64,000 bases of DNA. Source: Amborella trichopoda (Eukaryota; Streptophyta; Magnoliopsida; Amborellales; Amborellaceae). The notes below the pieces were generated by a model. It was not told where the DNA came from, searched no databases, and saw nothing but the letters and a program-made list of their open reading frames with translations. The DNA is taken from assembly GCF_000471905.2 (NCBI RefSeq), contig NW_006500356.1:2068731-2132730 (forward strand). Direction: 5' to 3'. Numbering within the stretch: position 1 is the first letter of the stretch; each line of letters starts with the position of its first letter. The translations under genes and the position numbers were made by a program. Positions 11,683 to 24,117 of this stretch are shown here, one piece after another.

Positions 11683-12205
11683 TATGTGATTGACTGGACC
11701 CGGACTTGAACCTGAAGATTATTCGAGTCCATTGCCACCGTATGACTATGAGTTTTTTTTTTTCACTTTTTTTAGTATTATGTATCCATATTATTGACAA
11801 GATATACAATATTACATAATATCACATCCCTTACGGTTTTACACCATACTTGGAATCGACAACTTTTATGAATACCCACAACATATACCCATATTATTTG
11901 GATTGCGTACAGGTCCACCGTATGACTATGAGTTTTTTTTTTTTCACTTTTTTTAGTATTATGTACCCATATTATTCACAAGATATACAATATTACATAA
12001 TATCACATCCCTTACTGTTTTACATCATAATTGGAATCGACAACTTTTATGAATACCCACAACATATACCCATATTATTTGGATTGTGTACGGGTCGGAT
12101 CCGATTGGACCTAAACCTGGTCTTTTGGATTTGATACCATACCCAAACCTGAAGTCGGGTCTACCCGTCAAGCCCTGGGTCTGGTCAGATCCATAGCGAC
12201 ACCTA
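11683..12205. mobile_element. Probable hAT-like MITE enlarged by a tandem duplication
   Basis: Ends are rich in GGACCCGGACTTGAACC and, inverted, GGGTCTACCCGTCAAGCCC words, closing with GCGACACCTA. They resemble the 'TAGGGCTGTCAATGGGT' group of plant hAT MITEs also seen at 30187-30537. The boundaries are approximate and no target duplication was resolved. Confidence 0.4.
11735..12094. repeat. 180-bp tandem duplication
   Basis: Two nearly identical copies, 11735-11914 and 11915-12094, both beginning CCACCGTATGACTATGAG. They differ at only a handful of positions plus one length change in a poly-T run, so the duplication is young. Confidence 0.95.
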
Positions 12206-13173
12206 CTTATTATAAAATTTGGAGTTACGTCTTACTTTGATAGTTTAGGGTTGCAATATTATGCAAACCACACCTAAATATATTCCCGATAGATTGTCCA
12301 TTTACTCCCTCCAATAAAATTCTACTTACACTTAGTTTTAGGCCCTCAAATTTTGAGGCAGTAACCTTTTCAACTCCGAGATTAAACTCAATAAAATAAT
12401 TTTTAATTGTATCTTTTATGTAAAAAAAATAATGCCTTCAGATTGAAAAGAGACCCTCCGATTTTTAAATGATGAAATCTAAATGTTAGAGAACTTTAAA
12501 AAAAAAAAAAAAAATAGAATAATCATCTACTAATTCTTAAATAGTTGCGAAAGATTTAAAAAATCCTCCATGTAGGTCTCAAGAGCGACGGCGGTCTTTG
12601 AGGGAGGGAGCACAGTACGTGCTGGTTATTGTAACAGTGGAATGGGAGTTTCGTCCGTTCCATTGAAGGTTTCAGCGGAGTAAAGTGTTGGGCCTTTTCA
12701 ATTCGTCCGTTCCATTGAAGGTGGGCCTTTTCAAACTCCAAATCCTTTCGAATTCTTCACCAAATAGTCTCCAACCCCGTGCGAAACGGAGAACTCGGAC
12801 CTTGGATTGCGTTATTTATCCGGGAAAATTGGACAAATTTTTAAAGAGCAATATGATCCTTCGAGCCCCTCACACAGGCCCACTGAATAGACCCCCGTCT
12901 TTTTTAATCCCGAAAAAAACGTCCAGTGTTACGTCACCCGTGAAAAAGGTCAAACTCAACCGGGTGAAATGGTAATATTTTATTTTAGTGAGATTGGATG
13001 AAGGAGTGTAGAGCAGTTTCTCTCTCTCGTCTGTTTTTGTGTTTTATTTTTTGGGCTCGTTGCTTCTCTCACTAAAAACGTGCCTGGAGCAGTTTCTCTC
13101 TCATCTCTCTTTCATATTTCTAGTTTTGGACTTGTCGTTTTTTTCATTAAAATCGATGAGGCCTGTTTTGATA
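12206..13173. other. Intergenic sequence, no gene seen
   Basis: Contains a poly-A run near 12500 and a dispersed direct repeat, CGTCCGTTCCATTGAAGG, at about 12652 and 12703. There are also pyrimidine-rich stretches around 13010-13110. No exon could be supported. Confidence 0.6.
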
Positions 13174-13181
13174 GAATAAAG

Positions 13182-14270
13182 CGATGGTTTAAAAGACGGA
13201 TCGGTGATCCGGATCGGGCTTCCAAAAAACCGATCCGGATGGGCGAATCGGCGATTCGGATCGAGAATCGGGTGAATCCGTCATAATAAAGTTTAAAAAA
13301 AATTCGAAAAAATTATTAAAATTCATTATAAATATTGGTTTTTAGGAATTCAATAAAAAATGAGGGTACTCCATTAAGAATTTTCATGTTTTTGAATGAA
13401 TATGCGAATATTGATATGTTCTTTCCCTGCATGAACCGCCATTCAGCATTTAATTTACAGTATTTTGTGCTCATCCCTACACANNNNNNNNNNNNNNNNN
13501 NNNNNNNNNNNNNNNNNNNNNNNNNNNNNNNNNNNNNNNNNNNNNNNNNNNNNNNNNNNNNNNNNNNNNNNNNNNNNNNNNNNNNNNNNNNNNNNNNNNN
13601 NNNNNNNNNNNNNNNNNNNNNNNNNNNNNNNNNNNNNNNNNNNNNNNNNNNNNNNNNNNNNNNNNNNNNNNNNNNNNNNNNNNNNNNNNNNNNNNNNNNN
13701 NNNNNNNNNNNNNNNNNNNNNNNNNNNNNNNNNNNNNNNNNNNNNNNNNNNNNNNNNNNNNNNNNNNNNNNNNNNNNNNNNNNNNNNNNNNNNNNNNNNN
13801 NNNNNNNNNNNNNNNNNNNNNNNNNNNNNNNNNNNNNNNNNNNNNNNNNNNNNNNNNNNNNNNNNNNNNNNNNNNNNNNNNNNNNNNNNNNNNNNNNNNN
13901 NNNNNNNNNNNNNNNNNNNNNNNNNNNNNNNNNNNNNNNNNNNNNNNNNNNNNNNNNNNNNNNNNNNNNNNNNNNNNNNNNNNNNNNNNNNNNNNNNNNN
14001 NNNNNNNNNNNNNNNNNNNNNNNNNNNNNNNNNNNNNNNNNNNNNNNNNNNNNNNNNNNNNNNNNNNNNNNNNNNNNNNNNNNNNNNNNNNNNNNNNNNN
14101 NNNNNNNNNNNNNNNNNNNNNNNNNNNNNNNNNNNNNNNNNNNNNNNNNNNNNNNNNNNNNNNNNNNNNNNNNNNNNNNNNNNNNNNNNNNNNNNNNNNN
14201 NNNNNNNNNNNNNNNNNNNNNNNNNNNNNNNNNNNNNNNNNNNNNNNNNNNNNNNNNNNNNNNNNNNNNN

Positions 14271-14315
<45 letters not shown>

Positions 14316-14460
14316 AAAACCGTACGGAATCGCCGATTCACTGTACAGAATCGTCCGGTTCTCTCTAAAACCGGACGATTTCCGATTTTTTGGCGATCCG
14401 GTTCCTTTTTCACTATTTCCGAGTCGAGTCCGGTTCGACTCGGCGTTTTTTAAAACGCTG
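13182..14460. mobile_element. hAT-like non-autonomous element, interrupted by an assembly gap
   Basis: The left end is CGATGGTTTAAAA; the right end reads CAGCGTTTTAAAA in reverse complement. The exact 8-bp duplication GAATAAAG flanks it at 13174-13181 and 14461-14468. Subterminal DNA is dense in GATCGG/CGATCCGG words on both sides. Bases 13484-14270 are unknown, so the true length is uncertain and another insertion may lie inside. Relatives are at 33596-33890 and 45452-45782. Confidence 0.78.
13484..14270. other. Assembly gap (N)
   Basis: A 787-base run of N. It is followed directly by a poly-A run of about 33 bases (14271-14303), a likely reason for assembly failure. Long ORFs predicted across it are artefacts. 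Confidence 0.99.
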
Positions 14461-14660
14461 GAATAAAGGTTAGTCTGAGATTTTTTTGTAGAGAGAGAAA
14501 GTTGGTTGTTGCGAAACTAGCTTTGTTTCTTGGCCTGAAAGCTTTTCGTTTCTCTCACTAAAAATGGAAGACTTGCTTTCATTAGTTGCAGGGTTTGCTC
14601 TTACTGGGTCTTGAATACTACACTTCGCTCCACAAAAACTGCTATATTTGAAAACCCGAA

Positions 14661-14789
14661 ATGGACAATTATGGCGTGGTGGTCACCAAGAGGAACCAAT
14701 CTAAGCTCAATGTCTATGGTTTTGGCTCAAGCTTCCCCTCCTCCAAACCCCTGAAACTTTCTCTCTTTTCCTTTTCGTTGCCAACTCAT
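14661..14789 (+). other. Possible orphan first exon (43 codons), weak
   Basis: An ATG at 14661 opens a 43-codon frame beginning MDNYGVVVTKRNQSKLNVYG that ends exactly at a CAT|GTAAGT donor, with CT-rich leader-like DNA upstream. I do not recognise the peptide and found no plausible downstream exon, so this may be chance. Confidence 0.2.
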
Positions 14790-16310
14790 GTAAGTAGAAG
14801 AAACCACCATTAACTGCTGAATAAGTTCACCAGAAAAATTACCAGTGGCCGTAAATACCACCGGAAAATACACTTGGGTGATAAGAATCAGAGGAAAAGG
14901 TGAACGTATAGTGGTTGAAATTTCTAGCTTGAGTTTAAAGAACTTAAGAAGAGGATACGAGATTAAAAATGTTAAATAAAATAAGAACAATTGAAGTGAT
15001 AAGACTAACATAGAAGCAAAAATCTTAACGAAGAAACACCAGCACTCAGAATCATGGCTCCAAAAATTTGAGAGAGAGAGCCCAAATTTTATTTTAGGGT
15101 CCAGAAATAAAAAATGGTGACTGGGTTTTCTTACTTCTTTTCCCCCTTCTTTCTCTTTGCTTTCTTTTCAAATCCACCATCTCTATGTTTTTTTCTCTCT
15201 ATAATTCCTCCACCATCTTTTTTCCCTTACTTGTGATTCTCTTTGAGTACTTATCCAATTGCTGACTATAAGACTACATAGGTTTGTTGCGTTTCTTTAA
15301 CCGTTTCAATGGGTTGATTTTTACCACTTTATCGAGGACATGGCACGACATCTTTTTTCTAGATGCCAATGGAGATCGGACAATAACAAAATGGGGTCCT
15401 ATGCTGCCCGCATGTGGGAGGGGCTCATAGGGTTATTATTTAATTTTTAATATATGTTATATTTTAAATTATTATTTTTAAATTTTTAAATTTTTTTGAA
15501 TTTGGTCCATGCGATTCAATAAGCAATTAGATTAGTTTTGATTAGACTAAGCATCTCACCGACTGGATAGCCAGTCCAATTCACTAACACCAAGAATACA
15601 AAATTGACATCCGCAAGCTTGGATGCCAATCCCTCTTGATTGAGCTTGACAATTTGAATTTTCAGATGACTAATAACTTGATGAAGCATTTGGTTGTATT
15701 GGTAACTGTCTACACAAAGTTTTACATAAACTCTACATAATAATCTTATTTCCTATTCTAGTTCCATCTGCGGTTCTATGCTTTCATCTCCTAACAGGAA
15801 CATTAGTGATTCAAGTTCATTTGGTAATCTACTAAATCTAGATATGCCTCACTTCTGCAATTAGTTTCTCAATTCGGTGCAACGTGAATCATCAAAAAAA
15901 AAAAAAGAACAAAAAGATACTCTAGTTGGGCATTTCACTTTGGTGTGACCAGCCGTATATGTAGAAAGGAGTCTCTTTTTTGACACTCTCAATCTGTCTC
16001 TAGTAATGCTTGTCCTTTAACTTAAGGATCTGTTTATTTGCTCAAAAATGTAGGATTTGGGTAGTTAACACTGTGATTTTTTGTTTTATTTTTTTATTGG
16101 GTAGTTTTGTGCTACGAATCGAAATTGAGATGTTGCATTGCCAAGATCCTAAGCACTCTAGCCCAAGCCCGATTTCTGGGTAATTAACACTTAACACTTG
16201 TTAGAATGCAAATGTTTCATATGTTCTATGTATTTTAAATATCCCTATCTTTTTCAGGATTTGACATCTATAACATGTGCAACTTAAGGATGTTTAAATA
16301 AATTTTGAGG
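14790..16310. other. Intergenic sequence, no gene seen
   Basis: AT-rich with pyrimidine tracts (15125-15240) and poly-A. A 94-codon minus-strand ORF at 14727-15011 has a low-complexity hydrophobic N-terminus and no family match that I recognise. Confidence 0.55.
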
Positions 16311-16329
16311 AGTTCCCGAACGAAAAGAA

Positions 16330-16830
16330 TTCTTTTCTTTTTTTTTTTGAGCATTAACATGTAGGTTTCCACTACAAGTAAAATATGTACATGAGAGTAC
16401 AAAGTAGATTAAGATTGTTTGGTGAATACCCATGAGGGTTGATGAGCATTACCTGACGCTAAAGATCATCAGCCTCATTATTACCCTCCCTAAAGCAATG
16501 ATTTAAAACCACACAATTCCTATTCATGAGATCCTTTATTTCATCCAAAACAAGAATTGATGTATGAGGTACCCTTGCTGTCCCCTTACACCAAGCAATC
16601 ATATTGGTATAATCCTCTTCCATAATCAAACGAAGATAATAGCTTTAATCCTAGGGCTTTAACTTCAGCTTCATTAGCTGTGACCACACCACATGGGCTC
16701 GAGTAGGATAACAAAATGTGATCCTTGTTGTCTTTGACTAATCTTCCAATACCTACAATACCAGGATTTCTTGAAAACCTTCCATCAAAATTAAATTTAA
16801 AACAATTTTCAAATGGGGTGTCCACACAAC
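16330..16830 (-). mobile_element. L1-type LINE remnant: RNase H domain and tail
   Basis: From about 16826 downward the minus strand reads 'FKFNFDGRFSRNPG', 'GRLVKDNKDHIL', 'VTANEAEVKALGLKLL' and then, in another frame, 'TNMIAWCKG' and 'CFREGNNEADDL'. This is the order of the RNase H domain at the C-terminus of plant L1 LINEs. An A-rich tail on that strand follows near 16330-16350. At least one frameshift (near 16620) and a stop after 'ADDL' show it is dead. The 5' part is missing. Confidence 0.78.
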
Positions 16831-16849
16831 CTATCTCCTTTGAATTTTA

Positions 16850-17760
16850 TTGTCTAGCTCTGTGACCTTTTTGAAATTCAAGACAATTTACCAGAGTAAA
16901 ACGATTGTAAACTAGCCGATGTTAAATTTGGGTTGGGTGAATGTCCTAACCTCCCAAAGTTCCACACATGGATCACTTGAAACACGGATAATACTTTAAA
17001 GAATGAAGACTTTTCGAGCTATGATTGCTTGAGTCAACTTCATTACAAGAGTATATATGGATTAAGGCACCATATAAGTCTAATTCCCATTCCCAAAACC
17101 TCAATGAGTCTTTCTTTTCTGGTATATATTTTTTTTGAGAAAATTAATGTACAAATTATCATAGGGTCTATAACACAGAATATGGGGCTGCGCTTGATTA
17201 GACTAAATTAGTGACTGAAGGTGTAAAAAACTGCTCATTCATTAGAGTATTAGCACTTTCTTTGGCAAGTGAGTCACTTATATATTTTTAAAAAATGCAC
17301 AGAGAAGTACAGAATCTGGTTTGGCTACAAAGATTTAGATGCATTTTTCAAATATGCATAGAGAAGTACGGAATCTGATTTGGCTATAAAGATTTAAGTG
17401 CAGTTTTGAAAAATACGTAGGTGACCTGCTGAAACGGTTTAGCTTGTGAATGGGAAGTTTCATCTCGAGATGTGGTTTTCATCCAATGGTCAAGATCTAA
17501 AATCACTATAAAGCTATGTATTGTAAATACACATGATCATTCCCCTTTCTATAATTATCAAATTCTAATAGAGCAACTCAAAAATGCACAACACTCGATC
17601 AAAATCATAAGGAGTAGTAGTATATAGTTAAGGAAGAATCTTAACCCAAAATTTCACATCAATTTATAGGGTTTTGTTACACAATAAGAGTAGCAGTGAC
17701 AATTGTTTTTTAATGCAAGTTTAGTGATCCTTCATCTTACTAGGAAAATTTAACTAATTA
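16850..17760. other. Intergenic; one short tandem duplication
   Basis: No exon recognised. A 59-bp two-copy repeat spans about 17287-17404, each copy containing GAGAAGTACNGAATCTG. Confidence 0.6.
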
Positions 17761-18671
17761 TCCTCCTCACTTTCTTCACTGAGGATTAAATTTTCCTTTC
17801 CAACCTTATGCAAGAGCATGGCTAAGTCCATGAGTTGACCACTGTGAACATTAATTTTTTCCTTTCCAACCTTATACAAGAGCATGGCTAAGTCCATAAG
17901 TTGAGGAATCACTGGAACCTATGTTGCCCACCTTAAAACACCTGCAGGAAGCATAACCCAGGCAATGGCAGAAAATGCTATGGTTGCCAAAAAAATGGCC
18001 ATTTCTCACATAAATTTACCGATCTTTGGATAACGACCCTTGCACCTCATCTCGCCTATAGCACTTGCAAAGGCGAGCACGGTAAAAATAGCACATATGA
18101 TGAAAAATGTGGGGTTCGACAGAAAGATGGTAGGTATTATCCAGCCTTCGTGATTTTCGTAACCAATGATCAGCAGAGATGTGGTCGCACTCATAGCGAA
18201 CACCGCAACCATTTCAGTGGGAAATGAGTGGTTTTTCTTGTGTACGAGCTCTGTTTCTTTAGGTACTTTATAGAATGGTAGAGTTTGGCCATCATCTAAT
18301 TCTGATTCATGTTGAAGATGATGAACCGGTGGTGTGAATGGTGAAGATGGTAATCACGGGGACCGTAAAATTGTTGGTTTGATACATGAGGAGAAACCAA
18401 TGGTGAATGTTGGGGACCAAAAGTGGCATTTTCATTTGCAATTGTGTGTGATGCATCTGGAGAAAATTGCTGAGAAACTACAGTTGTATCAATTGGCATC
18501 GAATCGCGCGAGACAATCTCATTTATTTCATGTGGAGAACCATAAGGACCACATGCCGATGATGAATTGCGGCCCTTAAGTTTGTCAGATGATACAGTTA
18601 TTAAGCCTGTCACAGAGTTGGATGTTCTTTGGGGACCAAAAGCAGTAATTTCAATTGCAATTGTGTGTGTC
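17760..18671 (-). pseudogene. Decayed gene for a multi-pass membrane protein, 3' part
   Basis: On the minus strand an ORF (18706-18296) with internally repeated segments ('TIAIEITAFGPQ' and 'TIANENATFGPQ') leads into a second frame. That frame reads '...DDGQTLPFYKVPKE' and then a membrane region (18212-18006, 'MVAVFAMSATTSLLIIGY', 'FFIICAIFTVLAFASAIG'). An in-frame TGA after 'KIGKFM' interrupts a further hydrophobic stretch ('EMAIFLATIAFSAIAWVMLP'). A frame change near 18300 separates the N-terminal and membrane parts; it could instead be an unrecognised splice. The 3' end carries an in-frame 66-bp duplication of 'LMDLAMLLYKVGKE'. I do not recognise the family. The upstream part continues at 23885-24117 beyond an inserted copia element. 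Confidence 0.55.
17791..17906. repeat. 66-bp tandem duplication, in frame with the pseudogene
   Basis: Copies start near 17795 and 17861, each with CCTTTCCAACCTTAT followed by GAGCATGGCTAAGTCCAT. The period of 66 preserves reading frame (22 codons). Confidence 0.85.
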
Positions 18672-21600
18672 TGCAAATAAATGTGAGAAGATAAAAAAGA
18701 AGGCACTCAGATTTTAACATGGTTTAGCAGAGCTTGCCTACATCCACGAGTATTAACTCTCTACTACTTTTGGTTATATGTTTTTAGCAGATTTTACAAT
18801 GTATTTATACACAAAACAAAAAAACGAACCAAAAGAATAGCAACAAATAAAACAACCCCAATAAATTAGTAAACTGCAGGGTTGACAGTGAATCCTTCAA
18901 CACTCCCCCTCAAATTGGTGCGTAAATATCAATTGAGCCCAACTTGCTCAAAGCATGTAAAAAATTAGTCCTTGAAATTGCCTTGGTAAAAATATCTGCT
19001 AGCTGGTCTTCACTTTGAACAAATGGAGTGTTAATAATTCCAGCTTTAACCTTATCACGGACAAAATGACAGTCAACCTCAATGTGTTTAGTCCTTTCAT
19101 GAAATACAGGATTTGAAGCAATATGAATGGCAGACGATTGTCATAAAACATTTTCATGTGCAGTTTCACTTGAAATCCGAGGTCCTGGAGGAGAAACTTT
19201 AACAAGTTCACTTGCAATTGCATCCATGGCTCTATATTCAGCTTCTGCGCTTGATCTAGCTACCACACTTTGCTTTTTACTTTACCAAGTGACAAGGTCT
19301 CCACCCACCATTGTACAAAACCCAGTAATAGACCTTTGATCATTCTGGCATCCAGCCAAATCAACATCAGAATATCTGACAATATCAATGAGATTGTTAC
19401 ATTTTAGCCAAATTCCTCTTCCAGGGCAGGATTTTAGATATCGAAGGGTTCTTTCAATAGCAATCATATGACTAGTTCTTGGGGCATGCATAAATTTACT
19501 AACTAGGCTAACAACATAAGCGATATCTGATCTAGTAATAGTCAAATAGATTAGTTTCCCAACAAGTCTTTGAAATCTATCAATATTTTCAGGCTCCCCT
19601 TCATCAGAAATAAGTTTATTATTCAAGTCGAATGGAATATCAAAAGGTTTGACCTCAAGTTTTCTAATATCTTTTAAGAGATCCAAAATATACTTTCTTT
19701 GAGATATAAAAATTCCCTTTTTGGAGTATGCAACCTCAATTCCAATAAAGTACTTGAGTTGTCCTAAATCTTTAATATCAAATTTGCTTTGAAAATATCA
19801 TTTTAGCTTTGAAATTTCTTATTTGTCAGTACCAATTATTACAATATCATCAACTTATACAAGGACAACAACGATTCCATTTTTTCTATTCTTACTGAGT
19901 AATGCTCTTACTTAATAGAGCATTACTCAGCTTTGCATACCACGCTCTCGGAGATTGGTTGAGTCCATATAAAGCATTTTTAAGTCTATAGGTAAGTTCA
20001 GGATTTCCTTCTTTATGATGACCTGAAAGAATGTTCATGTACACTTCTTCCTCAAAGTCTCCATGAAAGAATGTATTTTTAACATCCATTTGCCACAAAG
20101 ATCATCCACAATTTATAACAATTGAGAGAAGAACCCGAATAGTACCCATATTAGCAACAGGGGCAAAAGTTTCTTTATAATCCATAGCATATATTTGGGT
20201 AAAACCTTTGGCAACCAGTCTTGCCTTATCTCTCTCAATGGTACTATCACTATTGTATTTAATTTTGAAAACTCATTTACAACCAACGGGCTTTTTTTTT
20301 GGGTAAATGAACTATATCCCAAGTATGGTTTTTATCAAGGGCCAATAGTTCATCCTCCATGGCTTTCTTCCAGACAGGTTGAGAGTAGGCATCATTAAAA
20401 TTACTGGGTTCAACATTATTAGAAATAGAACTCAAAAAAGCAGAGTACGTTAAAGAAATGCTTTTGTAGCAAATTTGATTTTGAATAGGATGAGAAGCAA
20501 CATGATACATAAAAAAAGTCCTACAATCTTGAAGGAGGGCGAATAACACGATATGACTTGCGAAGGGGAGGATCGGGAGGATGGGCCACGGGGTTATTAC
20601 CTCTCTAAGTGTCATTGTCATTGCCAGCTTCATTCTCATTGTCATTGCCAATATTCTAATTCTCCATATTTCTTTTATAAGAACTGTTATTTTGACTAAC
20701 AAGAACTGGAAGATGATACTCCCCATGAGCCCTATTTTTAAATAATTCAGAGTGAAAATATCATCCTCAAAAAATTGAACATTTATGGAAATAAACTATT
20801 TTTTTTGTATTGGACTATAACATTTTTACCCTTTTGTTGTGGAGGAATATCCAACAAAAATACACTTATTAGCTCGGGAATCAAGTTTGTCACACTTATG
20901 ATCAAGAATATGAGAAAAACAAATACACCCAAAACATGCAGGTAAGAGATGTTAATCTTCCTTTTATTTAAAACTTCAAGAGGGGGTTTATCATGGAGAA
21001 CCTTACTAGGAAGTCTATTAATAAGGTAACATTCAATGAAGATGGCTTTAGACCAAAATCTCTTTGGAACATTTTTTTCAAACATTAAAGACCTAGCAAC
21101 CTCGAGAATGTGCCTATTTTTCCTTTGAGCAACCCCATTCTGATGGGGGGGTCCGGACACATGAGGTCTGATGTATAATGCCAAGACTAGTAAGGTACTC
21201 AAAAAAAATTTTATTAACATACTCAAGACCATTATCATGTCGAAAAATTTTATTCTTGACATTATACTGATTGGACACAAGAGCATTAAATTCCTTAAAG
21301 GTCTGAAAGACCTCATCTTTTGATTTTAAAAGATATATCCAAGTTGCACATGACCAATCATCAATAAATAAAATAAAGTATCTATACTCAGAATAACGAT
21401 CAATAGGGGTAGGTTCTCAAACATCTGAGTGAACTAACTGAAAGGGCCCATCACAATCATGCATAGACTTCTGAAAAGGAAGTTGGTTTTTTTAGAAAAT
21501 TGACAAGTATCACACTCATGAAAATCGATTCTAAGATTAGGAATCAAAAATTGTAAAGTATGATAAGAAGGGTGACTAACTCTAACATGCCACAACTTGC

Positions 21601-23884
21601 TACTGAAATAGTTAGCCACCAAGGCTTTATTTTTTTGAATGAGAATATATAATCCATTCGAAATTCTCCATTCACCAATCTCCTCCCCGTGGCCCGATCT
21701 TGAAAGATAACATTGTAAAAAGAGAAAAGAACATTACAGTTTAGATCTTTGGTTATCTTGCTCGTGGATAACAATTTTGAAGGAACCGATGGTAAAAACA
21801 GTACTTCAGAATCATGAGAGTTAGAGATAATTTTATATTTTCTGAAACCGTGAACATAAATAATTGAATAATTGGCTATTGATATGGGAGGCATACTAGA
21901 AGATTTCTCCTAACTGGTTAAGCACTTAAGATTACCAGTCATATGATCAGTAGCTACTGAATCAATAACCCAAGAATGAATATTTGAATAAGAATGAAAA
22001 GAGTAAGGTGAGGAATTACCTGTTTTCTGAGGAGGGTCATGTGTGGAGATATTGCCACTCTTACCATATTGTTGGAAAAATTGAGCAATTTTTTCAGAGT
22101 AATTTGTGAATCAGCTGTGGATGCTTGAGAGCCAGCTCTGTCACCTCCTATATCCTTTGAATGTCTCAAGTGGGGATGTAAAAGCCAACATCGGTCATTT
22201 GTATGACCAAGAGCTTTGCAATGATCACATTTAAAGGTGGTCCTTCTTCCATTTTGACGCCCTCTACCATATCTACGAAAACGACCTCCTCCTCTTGTTT
22301 CTTTACTAGTAGACATCTCATTTTAAAGCAGCAAGAAATTGAAAAACTTGGTCTTGTTCAACACGCTTTTGGATGATGGCCAAGTCAATAGTGGCAGGAG
22401 TATAAGTGGTCAACTCATCCCACATTGGTTTGAGACTGACAACTAACTCAGTTACTGACTTTTTCTGTTTAACCGGAGATATTTCTTACTTTAATTGATA
22501 TATGCGAGCTATATTATTTTGATTACCATATACAGACTTAATAGATTCCCATAATTGTTCAGATGTGTCTGAGTGGGTGAATATTTCAACAATTGCAGGT
22601 TGCATGGAATTCAAAATCCAATACATAACCATTTGATCATTGGCTTGCCAATTTTCAAATGTAGGATCATCAGATTTAGGCGCCTTTATCTTTCAAGTGA
22701 CATGCCCAAACTTAGATTTTCCACCCAAGGCCAAATATACAGCCCTTAACCAGGCAATATAATCGAGTCCATTGAGCAGGGTAGTAGTTAGTTTAATACT
22801 AGTATTGTGTGGAATATTTAGAGTTACTATCCTTATTAGCCATAAGAAAAACAAAAAACATACCTGATTGAAGATTACAAAGGCAATAATAAAAAAGGGA
22901 ATTCCAAGAAATAACAAAGAATAACACATCCACCAAAACTAAATCTTATATCCAAAAACTGATGAACACAACCACTAGTTCTGCAAGGAAAGTGCAGGCC
23001 AAAAAAAATACTCATGGAAATGGAGTGAAAGTCAATTTAATAAAAGAAGCGAAGGACTTTACCACCAACATTCTTTCACATCAGATGTTGTCAACACAAT
23101 GAAGCCAAGCTATCTTAAGGGAAGAGCTCTCAAAACTTTCACAGCAGAGACAAGTTGCAGAGCCTTATCAGTTTCAAATTCATAAAGAAGAACGCTGCTC
23201 AGAACGCAGCAAACCTCTAATCTCTGCAAATAAGAAAAAAATATTCGCATAATATCTGTTCCCTGGATCATAGAAAGAAGATGAAAATGACGATGTAAAC
23301 TGCAGCCAGAAAAAGAATGGCAAATCTGCAAAACTATAACAAGCCGCATCCAAAAAAACTTCTATGAAATTGTAGAGGTTAAGGACAGAGTTTCTTCCAA
23401 TCGATCTTCTAGCAAAATACAATAAGAGATATCTGGATCTTGTGTCACCCGGTCAAAGAAACTACAATGAAAATGAGAGATCGCAGCAGAGAGCTTCCAC
23501 AAAACCTTGCTAGACCTCCTACAAAATTTCCACAAAAAATTGCAATTGGATGACGGCCAATGAAGACAAAAGATGAGCAATGGATTGCGACCGCTCTGAT
23601 ACCATGAAAATAAATGTGAGAAGATAAAGAAGAAGAAGAAGACACTCATATTTTAACGTGGTTCAGCAGAGCTTGCCTACATCCACGAGTATCAACTCTC
23701 TACTACTTTTTGTTATACGTTTTCAGCAGACTTTACAAGGTATTTATGCGCAAAACAAAAGAACAAGCCAGAACGAAACTCCCCAAATTAATAGGATCTT
23801 GTGATCTCAATCATCCCAAAATAACAGCAACAAATAAAACAACCCCAATAAATTAGAAAACTGCAGGGTTGACCGTGAATCCTT
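18672..23884 (-). mobile_element. Ty1/copia retrotransposon, nearly full length (fossil)
   Basis: 3' LTR at 18672-18902 and 5' LTR at 23605 to about 23884. The primer-binding site (TGGTATCAGAGC on the minus strand) is at 23593-23604, directly against the LTR. The polypurine tract is at 18903-18914. Reading down the minus strand after a leader of about 650 bp come gag ('LLNGLDYIAWLRAVYLALGG', near 22800), a zinc knuckle (CDHCKALGHTNDRC, near 22220), a protease/GAG-pre region, an integrase core ('PHQNGVAQRKNRHILE', near 21130), a reverse transcriptase ('[14 protein letters not shown]', near 19950) and RNase H ('DLAGCQNDQRSITGF', near 19350). All copia parts are present in order, with roughly ten breaks, so it is dead. 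By eye the LTRs differ by about 8% outside a roughly 50-bp length difference, suggesting a few million years or more. It interrupts the host pseudogene. Confidence 0.93.
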
Positions 23885-24117
23885 TATCGAGAAGATGCAG
23901 ATGGATCATTCGGCATCGGATTGCGGGAGAGCATCTAGTTTATTTGATATATAGTACCATAAAGACCACACGATGACAATAAATCGAGGAGCGCCGGGTA
24001 GTCAAATGATGTAATTATCAAGCTTGCCACAGTGTCAGATGATGATGGATGCTTTACCAGTCTTTTTCTGAAAAAGAATGAATGCTTTACCTGCCAAAGG
24101 AGAGAAAAAATGTTCAA
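23885..24117 (-). pseudogene. Upstream part of the copia-split membrane-protein pseudogene
   Basis: The DNA at about 23886-24060 aligns by eye with 18450-18630: both contain GGCATCGRATYGCG, a CATAARGACCACA-type block and a GTCAGATGATRA block. On the minus strand the shared peptide theme is 'SLIITSF...SSCGLYGTIYQIN', compared with 'GLITVSS...SSACGPYGSPHEIN'. The locus therefore holds at least two copies of a unit of roughly 170-190 bp. The copia element landed between them. A stop after 'YQIN' marks decay. Confidence 0.5.

Noticed and set aside
13316-14466. Long ORFs across 13.3-14.5 kb
   Set aside because: Most of their length is N and poly-A/T; they are gap artefacts.
14727-15011. 94-codon minus-strand ORF with hydrophobic start
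   Set aside because: Low-complexity composition, no recognisable domain, and overlap with the possible plus-strand exon; not supported as a gene.
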